48,823 nt of DNA, from assembly GCA_902478715.1 (NCBI GenBank), contig CABSMC010000010.1, positions 1 through 48,823 of the forward strand, given 5' to 3'. Of the stretch, positions 1 to 8,923 are shown one piece after another. Position 1 is the stretch's first letter. The number at the start of each line of letters is the position of its first letter. Source of the stretch: an uncultured Adlercreutzia sp. GTDB taxonomy: Bacteria > Actinomycetota > Coriobacteriia > Coriobacteriales > Eggerthellaceae. A model generated the notes under the pieces. The model saw only the letters and a list, made by a program, of their open reading frames with translations, had not been told where the DNA came from and did not search any database. Made by a program: the position numbers and the translations under genes.

Positions 1-868
1 TGCCGGGATGGATGGTGAACTTGTCGTAGTCGATCTGGGTGAACACCGTGTCCAGGTGCATGAAGGCGCGGGAGGACGGGATGTTGAAGGCCAGAATCGT
101 GTCGATGGTCGAGGTCTCATCGTTGAACACGTTGTGGGCGATGGCGTCGATGGCGTCGGGCTCGGTGCGCTGGGAGATGCCGATGGCCAGCACGTGCTCG
201 TTGATGTTCAGGATGTCGCCGCCCTCGATGTGGAAGGTGTCGTTGCGATCGTAGTAGGTCGGCGTGCCGGCGAAGTCCGGATGATACTTGAAGATGTAGT
301 CGCCGTAGATGGTCTCGCGGTTGCGCGTCACCGAGTACATGCGGTTGATGGACACGCCGTTGCCGATCATCGCGAACGGGTCGCGGGTGAAGTACAGGTT
401 CGGCATCGGGGCGCACACGAGCTTGCAGCGGTCGGACACCATGTCCACCAAAAGGTGGGTGTCCTTCTGAGGCAGCTCCTGCAGGTTGATGCCGGCCATG
501 GTCTTCATGACCATGTCCTTGGTGCCCGCGTAATTGGAGTTGATGTAGTCGGTGATGATGTCGTGGTACATGTCGGTGCGGATGCCGGCCTCATAGATCC
601 ACTGATCGAGGAACTGCTGGCGCAGCTCGGGCTTGGCGTCCAGAACCTCGGCCATGAGGTCCTCCAGGTAAACCACTTCCACGCCCTCGCCGCGAAGGAT
701 GTTCGCGAAGGCGTCATGCTCCTCCTGGGCCACCGGGAGGAACGGGATGTCATCGAACAAGAGCTCCTCGAGCGTGTTCGGGGTGAGGTTCAGCAGCTCG
801 TCGCCGGGGCGGTGAAGGATGACCTTCTTGAGGTTGCCGATTTCGCTCTTGACGTTTACTCCTTGCAT
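1..868 (-). CDS. arcA: arginine deiminase, C-terminus cut by window edge
   Basis: Hydrolyses arginine to citrulline and ammonia, the first step of the cytoplasmic arginine deiminase pathway that yields ATP through carbamate kinase. About 289 N-terminal residues are visible. Family landmarks are the FTRDPFAMIG block near residue 160 (catalytic Asp), HIEGGD near 213 and HLDTVFT near 271 (catalytic His). The catalytic Cys near the C-terminus lies outside the window. The start ATG at 868 is preceded by a GGAGAG ribosome site and opens MQGVNVKSEIG, as usual for ArcA. Partner genes (ornithine transcarbamylase, carbamate kinase, antiporter) would lie to the left. I recognised no ArgR box upstream. 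Confidence 0.95.
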   Translation of the reverse strand, partial: MQGVNVKSEIGNLKKVILHRPGDELLNLTPNTLEELLFDDIPFLPVAQEEHDAFANILRGEGVEVVYLEDLMAEVLDAKPELRQQFLDQWIYEAGIRTDMYHDIITDYINSNYAGTKDMVMKTMAGINLQELPQKDTHLLVDMVSDRCKLVCAPMPNLYFTRDPFAMIGNGVSINRMYSVTRNRETIYGDYIFKYHPDFAGTPTYYDRNDTFHIEGGDILNINEHVLAIGISQRTEPDAIDAIAHNVFNDETSTIDTILAFNIPSSRAFMHLDTVFTQIDYDKFTIHPG

Positions 869-1609
869 GTGACTCTCCAATCCGGCGGCTTGAAGTCCGC
901 CATCATAGTTGAGAAGCTGCGGGCGCGTTTCAGCCCTCAGCCCATCGCGGTCGGCGCGATGGATGCACCTAATGTCTCAGAATTCGCACCAGAGGGAAGA
1001 GGTAAAGCGGTATTAGATGAGGGTTTAACTTGTCATTACCAACCCTCTACCAGCTTTATACCCTCAGTAAACGCCCCTTGCTACGTCTCCTTCACCCCAG
1101 GTCAAGCATGCGACCCGAAGTTTTTACATCGGATGCCTTCCTTGCGCATCGACGGTGCTTTGTTTTCGGCCCCTTAACACTCACGACCGAGGTCATAATT
1201 CGTCGATGGCCCTAAAGTATCATCATTTTTGTTCACATGCAATAAAAAAGTTCCAATCGCTTGGGGATTCCATCAAATTTCACGAATGCACAAGATAACG
1301 CAGCCTCTCCCTTGATCGCACTTGAGCCTGAAAGGCGGCTTATCCGAGGTGTTTTGCCAGCTAAAAGTCAGGTTTTTCTTATTTGGCTACTTTTTATGCA
1401 CTCTTATTGACTCCATAATCTACTTTTTCAATTAGCAGGGCGTGCATCATTCGGCCGCTTCTGCCCTCATCTTTTTTCAGTTCAAACCCTCATTTTTCGT
1501 AGTGCAGATGAACAATTTTATTTCAAGGCGTATACTTCACCTGAAAAACCGAGTCGCCTCTGCAGGTCGCTCGGCCGCCCGCACGCTCGCCTTCGGAAGG
1601 AGACGCACC
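869..1609. other. 741-bp AT-rich divergent intergenic region
   Basis: No convincing gene is seen between arcA and the amidohydrolase. The stretch is clearly more AT-rich than its surroundings, with many T- and A-runs, as expected for divergent promoters. A weak dyad, GAGGGTT at 1019-1025 and AACCCTC at 1041-1047, is present. The amidohydrolase reading frame stays open back to 1442, but that part is AT-rich and protein-like features begin only after 1610. Confidence 0.5.
1515..1536 (+). promoter_or_regulatory. putative promoter of the amidohydrolase
   Basis: A TATACT -10-like hexamer lies at 1531-1536, with a TGAACA-like -35 about 16 bases upstream. This leaves a leader of roughly 50 bases before the GGAAGGAG ribosome site at 1595-1602. 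It is seen by eye only. Confidence 0.3.
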
Positions 1610-3238
1610 ATGGCAACTCCCCGCCCCGCTGATCGAATCCTCGTTACCACCGCCTTGTTCACGGGCGTCGACGACGAGCCCGCGCCCGGAGCCGTGGCCA
1701 TCAGAGACGATCGCGTTCTGTGGGCCGGCCCCCTTGAAGCCCTGCCCGAGCATCTGCGCGGCACCGATACCGAAGTCGTCGACTACGGAGACGCCCTCGT
1801 AATGCCGGGCTTCCACGACGCCCATCTCCACTACTTCCACTCCGCGCTGTACCTCTCCCCCTTGGCCGAGCGCTTCGTAGGCGAGAACGAGGCCGACGCA
1901 GTAGCGCGCCTGGCGCCCTTGGCCGCACGTCGCCCGGCCGGCTCGTGGCTGCTCACCCAAGGTTGGCGCGACTACTTGTGGAACCCGGCCGGCATGCCGA
2001 GCCGCGCATCGCTTGATGCCGCCTACCCTGATCGCCCCGTGGCCATGTACTCCGGCGATGCCCACACCCTGTGGCTGAACAGCTGCGCCCTTGCGCGCTT
2101 GGGCATCACGGAAGAGAGCGAACCACCCGCAGGCGGCAGCTACGACAAAGACGCCGATGGGCACCTTACGGGCATCGTGCGCGAGGCGGCGGCTATGGAG
2201 CTCATGCCGCGCATCGTGGCGGAATTCTCGCAAGAGGAGCTGTTGGATGCCTACCGCTCCTTCGAGGGCTATCTGAACGAGCACGGCATAACGGGCGTGT
2301 GTGACGTCTCGCTCATGGCGATGCCCGGCCTCGATTTTGTGCGCGACGATCTGTTCGCCGCCTTGGAGGAGGCCGGCGAGCTCACCGTGCGCGTGTCCAT
2401 GTTCCCCACGCTTTTGGAAGACCGCGACCGTCTGACCTCCTTGCAGGCCGCCCACACCGGCCCGCTTCTTTCCGCCCGGGGCTTCAAGCAGTTCTTCGAC
2501 GGCGTCTCCAGCCAGCACACCGCCTGGGTTCACGACCCCTACACCAACGCTCGCTTCGAGGGCGACTGCGGGCGCCCCACCGTGGCGGCTGAGGTGATGG
2601 AGGCGCTCGTGGCCCCGGCGGCGGCCGAGGGCTCGCCCGTGCGCATCCACGCTATCGGAGATGAGGCCATCCACCGCTGCCTCGATATCTTCGAAGCCCA
2701 CCCGGTGGCCTCCCCCGCCCATCACACCATCGAGCATTTGGAGAACTTCCAGCCCGACGACATCGCGCGCATCGCGCGGGCGGATGTCATCGCCAGCGCG
2801 CAGCCACGCCACATCACCCTGGATCCCGGCGGCCCGGAGCGTGATTTGGGACCCGAGCGCGTCCCTTACATGTGGCCTTTCCGCACCCTGCTCGATTCCG
2901 GTGCCACGCTGGCCTTCGGCACCGACTCCCCCGTTACCGACATCGACCCCATCGACGCCGTCTACACCGCCGTCACCCGCCGCGACGCCGACACCCACGA
3001 GCCGTGCGGGGGCTGGCTGCCCGAAGAGCGCATCACCTTGGCCGAAGCCCTGCGCGCCTACACCGCCGGCAGCGCCGCCGCCGCCCAGCGCGCCGACGAG
3101 CTGGGGCAGCTGGCCCCGGGCATGTTCGCCGATCTCGTCGTGCTGGACCCGAACCCCTTCGAGCTGGCCGACGAGGACCTGCAGCAAGCAAAGGTGCAAG
3201 CCACCTACGTCGCCGGCAAGAAGGTGTACGAGCGATAG
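1610..3238 (+). CDS. amidohydrolase family 3 (YtcJ-like) protein
   Basis: Metal-dependent TIM-barrel hydrolase of the amidohydrolase superfamily, 542 aa, probably cytoplasmic (no signal peptide). The N-terminal beta-sandwich is followed by PGFHDAHLHYFHS at residues 66-78, which holds the metal-binding HxH (His72, His74). A GDEAIH block, an HHTIEHLE block and a C-terminal FGTDSPV Asp loop complete the family pattern. The substrate is unknown; YtcJ-like members act on N-acyl amines, ureas or cyclic amides. ATG 1610 is chosen because GGAAGGAG sits seven bases upstream and homologues begin with such a short N-terminus. The gene stands alone, divergent from arcA. Confidence 0.85.
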   Translation: MATPRPADRILVTTALFTGVDDEPAPGAVAIRDDRVLWAGPLEALPEHLRGTDTEVVDYGDALVMPGFHDAHLHYFHSALYLSPLAERFVGENEADAVARLAPLAARRPAGSWLLTQGWRDYLWNPAGMPSRASLDAAYPDRPVAMYSGDAHTLWLNSCALARLGITEESEPPAGGSYDKDADGHLTGIVREAAAMELMPRIVAEFSQEELLDAYRSFEGYLNEHGITGVCDVSLMAMPGLDFVRDDLFAALEEAGELTVRVSMFPTLLEDRDRLTSLQAAHTGPLLSARGFKQFFDGVSSQHTAWVHDPYTNARFEGDCGRPTVAAEVMEALVAPAAAEGSPVRIHAIGDEAIHRCLDIFEAHPVASPAHHTIEHLENFQPDDIARIARADVIASAQPRHITLDPGGPERDLGPERVPYMWPFRTLLDSGATLAFGTDSPVTDIDPIDAVYTAVTRRDADTHEPCGGWLPEERITLAEALRAYTAGSAAAAQRADELGQLAPGMFADLVVLDPNPFELADEDLQQAKVQATYVAGKKVYER

Positions 3239-3336
3239 AAGGCGTGCTGTCCGAATCGTCACATCCGCCAGAAAACAAACTGTGCAGTTGCGCCGTATTC
3301 GATTTCTGCGCGGCCCATATTTCTCATAAAGCACCT

Positions 3337-3375
3337 TTTAGGCTAAAATACGCTCAATCTGTATTTTAGCCTAAA
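3337..3375 (+). promoter_or_regulatory. perfect 15-bp inverted repeat upstream of the DUF4143 ATPase
   Basis: The left arm TTTAGGCTAAAATAC (3337-3351) is exactly repeated in inverse at 3361-3375, with a 9-base spacer. The right arm ends one base before the AGGAGG ribosome site (3377-3382). Its position suggests an operator covering the promoter and 5' leader, or an RNA hairpin that would hide the ribosome site. There is no U-tract, so it is not an ordinary terminator. Confidence 0.7.
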
Positions 3376-3386
3376 CAGGAGGACTC

Positions 3387-4616
3387 ATGCGCTATATCGA
3401 TCGCTCCATGGAACCGCTTGTCGCCTCCGTCGCTCAGGAATACTCGATCATCCTCATTACCGGCCCTCGCCAGGTGGGCAAATCGACGATGCTCGAACAC
3501 GTGCTCGCAAAGCGTCGCGAATCCATCGAGGTTGTCACCCTGGACAATCTCACCGATCGCCAGCTGGCAGCCACCGATCCTGCAATGTTCTTCCAAGTTC
3601 ATCGGCCACCCGTAATGGTGGACGAAGTACAGTATGCGCCGGAGCTTTTCAGCGAAATCAAGATGATGGTCGATCGCGGGGCGCCTCCCGGCTCTTTCTG
3701 GCTCACGGGCTCGCAGCAGTTCAAGCTTATGGAACTGGCCGGCGAATCGCTTGCGGGCCGCGCGGCCGTTCTCCCTCTCTCATCGCTGACCCAGGTCGAA
3801 TCTCTGGGACTCGCCCCCGACGTCTTCTCTTTCGACATTGATTTCTGGAAGCAGCGCGAAGCTGAAACTCGCCCGCGCTCGGTGACGGAGCTGTTCTCCG
3901 CTATGGTCACCGGCTCGATGCCAGGTGTCCTTTCGGGGAAGTACTCGAACCTCCCGGTATTCTACGAGAGCTATATCCGCACCTATATCGAGCGCGACGT
4001 ACGGCGGCTGCTCGGCAATGTGGACGCGCTGCAATACGCCGACTTCATGCGCGCCGTCGCCGCCCGCTGTGCGCAGATGCTCAACGTGGCGGCCATAGCC
4101 GAGGACGTCGGCATACGCCAGGAAAAGGCGAAGACGTGGCTTTCGGCGCTAGAGCGGTCGGGTATCATCTTCTACCTGCATCCCTACTCTAACAACCAGC
4201 TCAAACGCACCGTGAAAGCCCCGAAGCTCTACTGCCATGACTGCGGACTCATGGCGCACCTGACCCGTTGGACGAGCCCCGAGACCATGGAAGCCGGCGC
4301 CATGGCAGGCGCCTTCATGGAGAACTTCGTCGTGTCGGAAATATACAAGAGCTACCTGAATACGGGCGTGGAGCCGCCGCTGTATTACTACCGCGACCGC
4401 AATGCCAAGGAGATAGACATCGTCATCGAATGCGACGGCGAGGTGCACCCCATCGAGATCAAGAAGACCGCATCGCCCAACCTTTCCATGACGCGCTCCT
4501 TCAGCGTGCTCGACAAAAGCGCGATCCCTCGCGGCCGCGGCGCCATTATATGCGCAGCGGAGAAGTTCGGAGCCCTTGACGCTAACACGCTCGTCATTCC
4601 GGCTGGCCTTCTGTGA
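3387..4616 (+). CDS. AAA+ ATPase with DUF4143 domain
   Basis: A 409-aa cytoplasmic P-loop ATPase of the AAA_14/DUF4143 class. Walker A is GPRQVGKST at residues 26-34 and Walker B is PVMVDE ending at Asp79-Glu80. WLTGSQQ near 110 matches the sensor strand of the family. The C-terminal DUF4143 half ends in a PD-(D/E)XK-like core, EIDIVIECDG followed by HPIEIKKT. The biological role of this widespread family is not established; many copies are orphan genes with accessory distribution. The start is fixed by AGGAGG four bases upstream of the ATG. The perfect palindrome just upstream suggests tight, possibly autogenous, control. No partner gene is adjacent. Confidence 0.9.
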   Translation: MRYIDRSMEPLVASVAQEYSIILITGPRQVGKSTMLEHVLAKRRESIEVVTLDNLTDRQLAATDPAMFFQVHRPPVMVDEVQYAPELFSEIKMMVDRGAPPGSFWLTGSQQFKLMELAGESLAGRAAVLPLSSLTQVESLGLAPDVFSFDIDFWKQREAETRPRSVTELFSAMVTGSMPGVLSGKYSNLPVFYESYIRTYIERDVRRLLGNVDALQYADFMRAVAARCAQMLNVAAIAEDVGIRQEKAKTWLSALERSGIIFYLHPYSNNQLKRTVKAPKLYCHDCGLMAHLTRWTSPETMEAGAMAGAFMENFVVSEIYKSYLNTGVEPPLYYYRDRNAKEIDIVIECDGEVHPIEIKKTASPNLSMTRSFSVLDKSAIPRGRGAIICAAEKFGALDANTLVIPAGLL

Positions 4617-4651
4617 TCGGCACTGCGCCTTCCGCTGGGCGCGCCAACTGA

Positions 4652-4681
4652 GGAGCGAGCCCGCGCAAGCAGGCTCGCTCC
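4652..4681 (+). terminator. hairpin after the ATPase gene
   Basis: GGAGCGAGCC and GGCTCGCTCC form a perfect 10-bp stem with a 10-base loop, 36 bases after the ATPase stop codon. There is no U-tract (AATTCG follows), so this is a weak or factor-assisted terminator at best. Confidence 0.4.
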
Positions 4682-4756
4682 AATTCGACATATGGAAAGG
4701 CGACGGAACGCGGGGGGAGGAAGGAGAACGTCCCGCCGCCAGTTTCCCTTCAGTGA

Positions 4757-6550
4757 TTAGGCGTCGGCGCGTCCGTCCTTCTTCATGACGCCGCCCGCGG
4801 CCATGTAGCCGCCCACGAAGGCCAAGCCTAGATCAGCGAACACGCCAGTGAGAGGCTTGCCTGCAGGGTTGCCCTCGCCCGCCGACCCGCCGGCAGTATG
4901 CCAGGCGGCGTACAGACCCGGAATGGGCGCGCCCTCGGTGCTGATGACCTGCATGTCGGGGTTCACCTTCAAACCGCACTTCGAGCCGAACACATGGCCG
5001 CCAACGATGGCTCCATAGTAGGGCGGCTCATCTAAAGCAAGCAGCCACTCCTTCGGATATTTGTAGGTGGCAGCGTAGTCCTCGCCCGCCGCGCAGGCAG
5101 CGTTCCATTTCTCCACGTTGTCCACGAGGACGCCCTCGCGCAGGCCGAGCGCCGCTTCCAGCTCCTCGATGGTGTCGCACTTGCGAATGACGCCGGCCTC
5201 CACCATGTCGTTGAACCCAGTGTGCCAGTCGCGCAGGTACTCGGGCACGCGGTCGTAGAAGGGATCGTCGTCGGCGAGGATCTTCCCCTTGCGGCAAATT
5301 ACCTGGCCGAAGTAGTTGTCCAGCATGAGCTGCTCGTACTTCGAATCGAAGATGCAGTAGGTCTTGCCGCCGGGCTGGCTCATCTCGATGGCAGCTGTCT
5401 CGCAAAGTCCCTCGGAGGAGGGCGACGCGTCGTTCACATAGGGATAGACGCGAGCGCTCGTGCCGATGTAGGGGACGCGGTTGCCGTCGCGGTTGATGCG
5501 CAACCAGGGCTGGCGCACTACCTGGTTGCCATCCTTGTTGATGTGGCAGTCCATCTCGGTATCGAACTCGTCATAGTCGCGCCACCACACGCCGCCGTCG
5601 AAGGCGCCGGTGGAATCGTAGCCGGCCAGATCGGCCCCTACACCCTGCCCCATGCGGATGCACTCGCCGGTGCCGTTGGGCGGCGTGGCGATATTCGCGA
5701 TACCCTGAAGAGTCGTGGCGGAGTACTTGGCCATCATGGCGCGGTTCACTTCCATACCGCCGGCGCACAGGATGACGCAGTTGGTGGCGTGGATGAACTT
5801 CTCGCCCTCCTCGTCGGTAACCTTCACGCCCACGACGGCCTCACCGTCGAAGACGAGCGTGTCCACGTTGCTGTTGGCGCGCACCTCGGCCCCGTCCTTC
5901 TGCGCCTGTTCGGTCAGCAGCTGCAGGGGGATCAGGTTCACGTTGATGCCGTTGGTGGGCGTGGACATGCCCTCCCACTCCAGCATGCCCGCGCCGGCGG
6001 GGCTCGGGTTCATGGGCACCCACTTGGCGCCGGCCTTCTCGTTCATCCAGTCGATGCACTTCGGGCCTTCCACCAGCATGGCACGCACAAGCTCCGGATC
6101 ACCGGTCTGCTGCTGGCAGCTCATGACGTACTCCAGGATGCGATCCACATCGTAGGGATATTCCGGATAGGCGAATTTGCGCTCTTCAGCCGCCTTGTGG
6201 CCACCCATGTTCGAGAACACCGATGAGTGCTTCGAGTTGCCGTTCAACTCCATGTTGCGCTCTAGCACAAGCACCTGGTAACCCGCCTGGCCGAGTCGGA
6301 TGGCGGCGTTGATGCCCGCGGCACCGGAGCCGACCACGATGACCTCGGCCTCCTCGTCCCAGCTCTCGGGAACACTAGCCGGCTCGATGGGGGCAGCGGC
6401 AGCCTCGAAGGCCTCTCGTTCCTTGTCGCGAGCATCGCTTCCGCCAGTGTCGGCCATCTCGGCTTTCGGAGCACAGCCGGCAAGTCCCGCTGCGGCAGCC
6501 GTTCCTCCGAGCAGCGCCCCCTTGAAAAACGTCCTGCGATCGATGTTCAT
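4757..6550 (-). CDS. Tat-exported flavin reductase, fumarate-reductase-like (FAD_binding_2)
   Basis: A 597-aa extracytoplasmic flavoprotein of the fumarate/urocanate reductase fold. The N-terminus carries a twin-arginine motif, RRTFFK at residues 5-10, and a lipobox ending at Cys26, so it is probably Tat-exported and lipid-anchored. The FAD Rossmann motif VIVVGSGAAGIN spans about 70-81. The C-terminal block from GLYAAWHTAGG to the Gly-rich FAD loop is typical of the family. There is no fused cytochrome or FMN-binding domain, so electrons must come from a separate partner. Eggerthellaceae encode many such paralogues with different organic acceptors; this substrate is unknown. GGGGAG precedes the ATG. 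The divergent LysR gene is the likely regulator. Confidence 0.85.
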   Translation of the reverse strand: MNIDRRTFFKGALLGGTAAAAGLAGCAPKAEMADTGGSDARDKEREAFEAAAAPIEPASVPESWDEEAEVIVVGSGAAGINAAIRLGQAGYQVLVLERNMELNGNSKHSSVFSNMGGHKAAEERKFAYPEYPYDVDRILEYVMSCQQQTGDPELVRAMLVEGPKCIDWMNEKAGAKWVPMNPSPAGAGMLEWEGMSTPTNGINVNLIPLQLLTEQAQKDGAEVRANSNVDTLVFDGEAVVGVKVTDEEGEKFIHATNCVILCAGGMEVNRAMMAKYSATTLQGIANIATPPNGTGECIRMGQGVGADLAGYDSTGAFDGGVWWRDYDEFDTEMDCHINKDGNQVVRQPWLRINRDGNRVPYIGTSARVYPYVNDASPSSEGLCETAAIEMSQPGGKTYCIFDSKYEQLMLDNYFGQVICRKGKILADDDPFYDRVPEYLRDWHTGFNDMVEAGVIRKCDTIEELEAALGLREGVLVDNVEKWNAACAAGEDYAATYKYPKEWLLALDEPPYYGAIVGGHVFGSKCGLKVNPDMQVISTEGAPIPGLYAAWHTAGGSAGEGNPAGKPLTGVFADLGLAFVGGYMAAGGVMKKDGRADA

Positions 6551-6676
6551 ATGTCTCCCCTTTCCTTCAGGTTTCGTCGCCCCTCCATCATAGGGGCGCT
6601 CCTGCTGGGAATGAGGGAGGTTAATTGCGAGCGCCGTCGGTTTCCTTTGCGTCTCTGTTCAGGTTGGCAACGCACG

Positions 6677-6694
6677 TGTAAAGTAATCTTTACA
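6677..6694. promoter_or_regulatory. LysR-type operator candidate
   Basis: TGTAAAG, then TAAT, then CTTTACA forms a perfect dyad in the 202-bp region between the flavin reductase and the LysR gene. It contains the T-N11-A pattern of LysR-family boxes, and no other strong dyad was noticed there. Binding by the neighbouring regulator is inferred. Confidence 0.5.
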
Positions 6695-6752
6695 GCATGC
6701 CGTTTGAGTGAGACACTGGACGTCTCGCCATCATGTTTGGAAGGAACGCGCC

Positions 6753-7694
6753 GTGAACACACGCTATCTGAAGGAATTCCTCGTCATTGCCGAGGAATTG
6801 AACTTTTCTGCAGCGGCCAAGCGGCTTTATACCACGCGCCCCACTCTCAGCGAGCACTTGGCGGAGCTGGAGGACGAACTGGGCTGCAAGCTCGTCGAGC
6901 GCGGTCGGGGAAAGCCCGCGCTGACGCCGCTTGGGAGGCGGTTCCTCAGCACAGCTTCCGACTTGCTGGGGCAATGGGACGAAGTTGTCGGCGAATACCG
7001 GGATCTCTCCGACAACCTGCTCACCGTTACCGTGTCGGCCACAAACCTTCCCTGGCTCGAAGCACCTCTTCTGCGCGCACGGCACCGCATCGCCGAAAAG
7101 TGGCCCGAGGGCAAAATCGACATCGTCACCGACAACGGCCCCTTAGCCACCGTAGACGCGCTGGGCGAGCGGAAGAACGACATCGTCGTCGTAGGCTGCA
7201 AGAGCTTCAGCGAAGCAGGACATCGGCTTCTCACGAAAGAGCATCCAGGATTCGTGCTGAACGCCGAGACCACTCACTTGTTTATGGCCGAAGATAATCC
7301 GTTGTTCGGACGCGATACCATTCGCGCCACCGACCTCGATGGCGCCGTCCTGCTCCTGCCTCCCGATGTGCACCAGAGCTACGAGCGTGACGGAGTTGCC
7401 GACCGCTTTGCCGCGAACGGCGCCCGTATCACGCTCAAGACGATGCCCTTCCGCGACCACGCCGAGTATTTCGCCCACGATTTCGGGTGCGCCATCGGCG
7501 TTGCGCCCGGCACCCTCGTGCCGCGCTTCGGGCTCGACCGGCACCCCGGGCTGCGCCTGTTCGACCTCGACGATATGGATTTCTCGACAGACTTCATCGC
7601 CGTGTTCCGAAACGAATTCGTCGAAAGCACCCACGGCCGCGTCCTTTTCGACGAGATGAAGGCCGCTGTGGCCCAGGGAGAGCCCGCGGCTTAG
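6753..7694 (+). CDS. LysR-family transcriptional regulator
   Basis: A 313-aa regulator with an N-terminal winged helix-turn-helix (residues about 1-60: LKEFLVIAEELNFSAAAKRL, then TRPTLSEHL) and a C-terminal periplasmic-binding-protein-like effector domain. The GTG start at 6753 is preferred over an upstream in-frame ATG at 6708 because GGAAGGAA lies seven bases before it and LysR proteins begin directly at the HTH. It is divergent from the Tat flavin reductase, the usual arrangement for a dedicated regulator sensing a substrate or product. Its stop is one base from the mazG stop. Confidence 0.9.
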   Translation: MNTRYLKEFLVIAEELNFSAAAKRLYTTRPTLSEHLAELEDELGCKLVERGRGKPALTPLGRRFLSTASDLLGQWDEVVGEYRDLSDNLLTVTVSATNLPWLEAPLLRARHRIAEKWPEGKIDIVTDNGPLATVDALGERKNDIVVVGCKSFSEAGHRLLTKEHPGFVLNAETTHLFMAEDNPLFGRDTIRATDLDGAVLLLPPDVHQSYERDGVADRFAANGARITLKTMPFRDHAEYFAHDFGCAIGVAPGTLVPRFGLDRHPGLRLFDLDDMDFSTDFIAVFRNEFVESTHGRVLFDEMKAAVAQGEPAA

Positions 7695-7695
7695 T

Positions 7696-8607
7696 CTAGC
7701 CTTCCAGCACTTTCGAAAGCTGCCAGAGTTCTTCCATTTCCTCCATGGAGAGGTCTTCCACGCGGCGCCCCTGGCCGGCGGCCGCACCTTCCATGAAGGC
7801 CCAGCGGGTGCGGAACTTGCCGCAGGTGGCGCGCAAGGCCTCTTCGGCCTGGACACCCATCTTGCGAGCCACGTTCACGAGCGAGAACAGCACGTCGCCC
7901 ATCTCCAGCTCCACCGCTGCGGCAGCCGCAGGGTCGGCCGCGGCATCCACCTTGCCATTGGATGACTTCGGCGCGGCGGCGTAGGCGGCCTTAAGCTCGG
8001 CGATCTCCTCGTCCACCTTGGCCCACACGTCGTCCACCGTTTCCCACTCGAAACCGGCCGAGGCCGCCTTCCGCGAGATCTTCTGCGCCTGCTTCAACGC
8101 CGGGAAGCTCTTCGGCACGCCGTCGAGCAGCCCCTGGGGCGCGTCGGCCGCGGCATCGGCGGACTCCTTCTCGGCCATCTTTATCTGATCCCATACATCC
8201 AGTACCTCGTTGGCGTCGCCGGCCACCACGTCACCGAACACATGGGGATGTCGGCGCACGATCTTCGCGTTCACGTCGCGGCACACGTCGTCGATGGTGA
8301 ACTCACCGGCGTCCGCGGCAATTTGCGACTGCAGAACCACCTGAAGCAGCACGTCGCCGAGCTCCTCGCGCATATGCGCCACGTCATCAGCCTCGATGGC
8401 GTCCACGGCCTCATAGGCCTCTTCCACCATGTTGCCGGAGATGCTCTTGTGGGTCTGCTCCTTGTCCCAGGGGCACCCGTCCGGCGAGCGCAGCGCCTCG
8501 ATGGTGGCCACAAACTCGTTGAAGGCCGGGTGCTCGGTCGGCTGCACCTCGGCTACCAGCTTCTCAGTCACAGTGTTGCTCCCTTCGATTGCGGTTTTCC
8601 GCAGCAT
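7696..8607 (-). CDS. mazG: MazG nucleoside triphosphate pyrophosphohydrolase
   Basis: House-cleaning enzyme hydrolysing (d)NTPs to monophosphate and pyrophosphate, possibly lowering aberrant nucleotides or ppGpp. The signature GCPWDKEQTHKSI is followed by the metal-binding EEAYE and the ELGDVLLQ helix. A second MazG repeat lies in the C-terminal half (VDEEIAEL, later ELEMGDVLFSLVN), interrupted by an Ala-rich insert of about 25 residues. ATG 8607 has AGGAG seven bases upstream. GTG 8571 (GGGAG upstream) is an alternative, because a TATAAT overlaps the ATG and may be the -10 box. The product has 303 or 291 aa. Confidence 0.9.
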   Translation of the reverse strand: MLRKTAIEGSNTVTEKLVAEVQPTEHPAFNEFVATIEALRSPDGCPWDKEQTHKSISGNMVEEAYEAVDAIEADDVAHMREELGDVLLQVVLQSQIAADAGEFTIDDVCRDVNAKIVRRHPHVFGDVVAGDANEVLDVWDQIKMAEKESADAAADAPQGLLDGVPKSFPALKQAQKISRKAASAGFEWETVDDVWAKVDEEIAELKAAYAAAPKSSNGKVDAAADPAAAAAVELEMGDVLFSLVNVARKMGVQAEEALRATCGKFRTRWAFMEGAAAGQGRRVEDLSMEEMEELWQLSKVLEG

Positions 8608-8923
8608 TATAGCGCTCCTGCTTTCGTGCACCCCTCCGACGTCTTCGAGCAACGCCTTTCCGCCCTTTTTCGCGGTTTCCCAAGAAGCTCGACCGGCCTC
8701 ATCCGAGCTATTTCGTCATCAAATCCCCATTTCGGAGCCTTAAAAGCGCACATTTTTCTGCAAAAACGCGACTTTAGCGGGAAAAGGGGTGTACAACCTG
8801 CGGTTTTCTATTATGATCGTGTAGCTAAAAACGGAGAAACGCTGGTACCGGAGCCTTCTGGTACCAGCGTTCTTCGAGTGAAGGCCCTGATAGAAGGGCG
8901 CCGACTAGAGAAAGAGAAGTGAT
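8608..8923. other. mazG-mihF divergent intergenic region
   Basis: This 316-bp stretch holds no gene that I can support. On the plus strand a TATTATGAT segment (8809-8817) is a plausible -10 for mihF. The long leader after it contains the perfect hairpin listed separately. Confidence 0.5.
8838..8871 (+). promoter_or_regulatory. perfect hairpin in the mihF 5' leader
   Basis: AACGCTGGTACC (8838-8849) and GGTACCAGCGTT (8860-8871) form a perfect 12-bp stem with a 10-base loop, about 50 bases before the mihF start. It lies downstream of the -10 candidate, so it would be transcribed. No T-run follows. It could be an mRNA stability or attenuation element, or a DNA dyad bound by a regulator. Confidence 0.55.

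Noticed and set aside
8..1177. Long plus-strand open frame opposite arcA
   Set aside because: The minus strand encodes a clear arginine deiminase. The plus-strand translation is Val/His/Gly-rich with no motif, a mirror effect of GC-rich third positions.
1442..1609. Extended N-terminus of the amidohydrolase
   Set aside because: The added 56 codons are AT-rich, lie upstream of a good ribosome site, include a promoter-like box and do not match the family.
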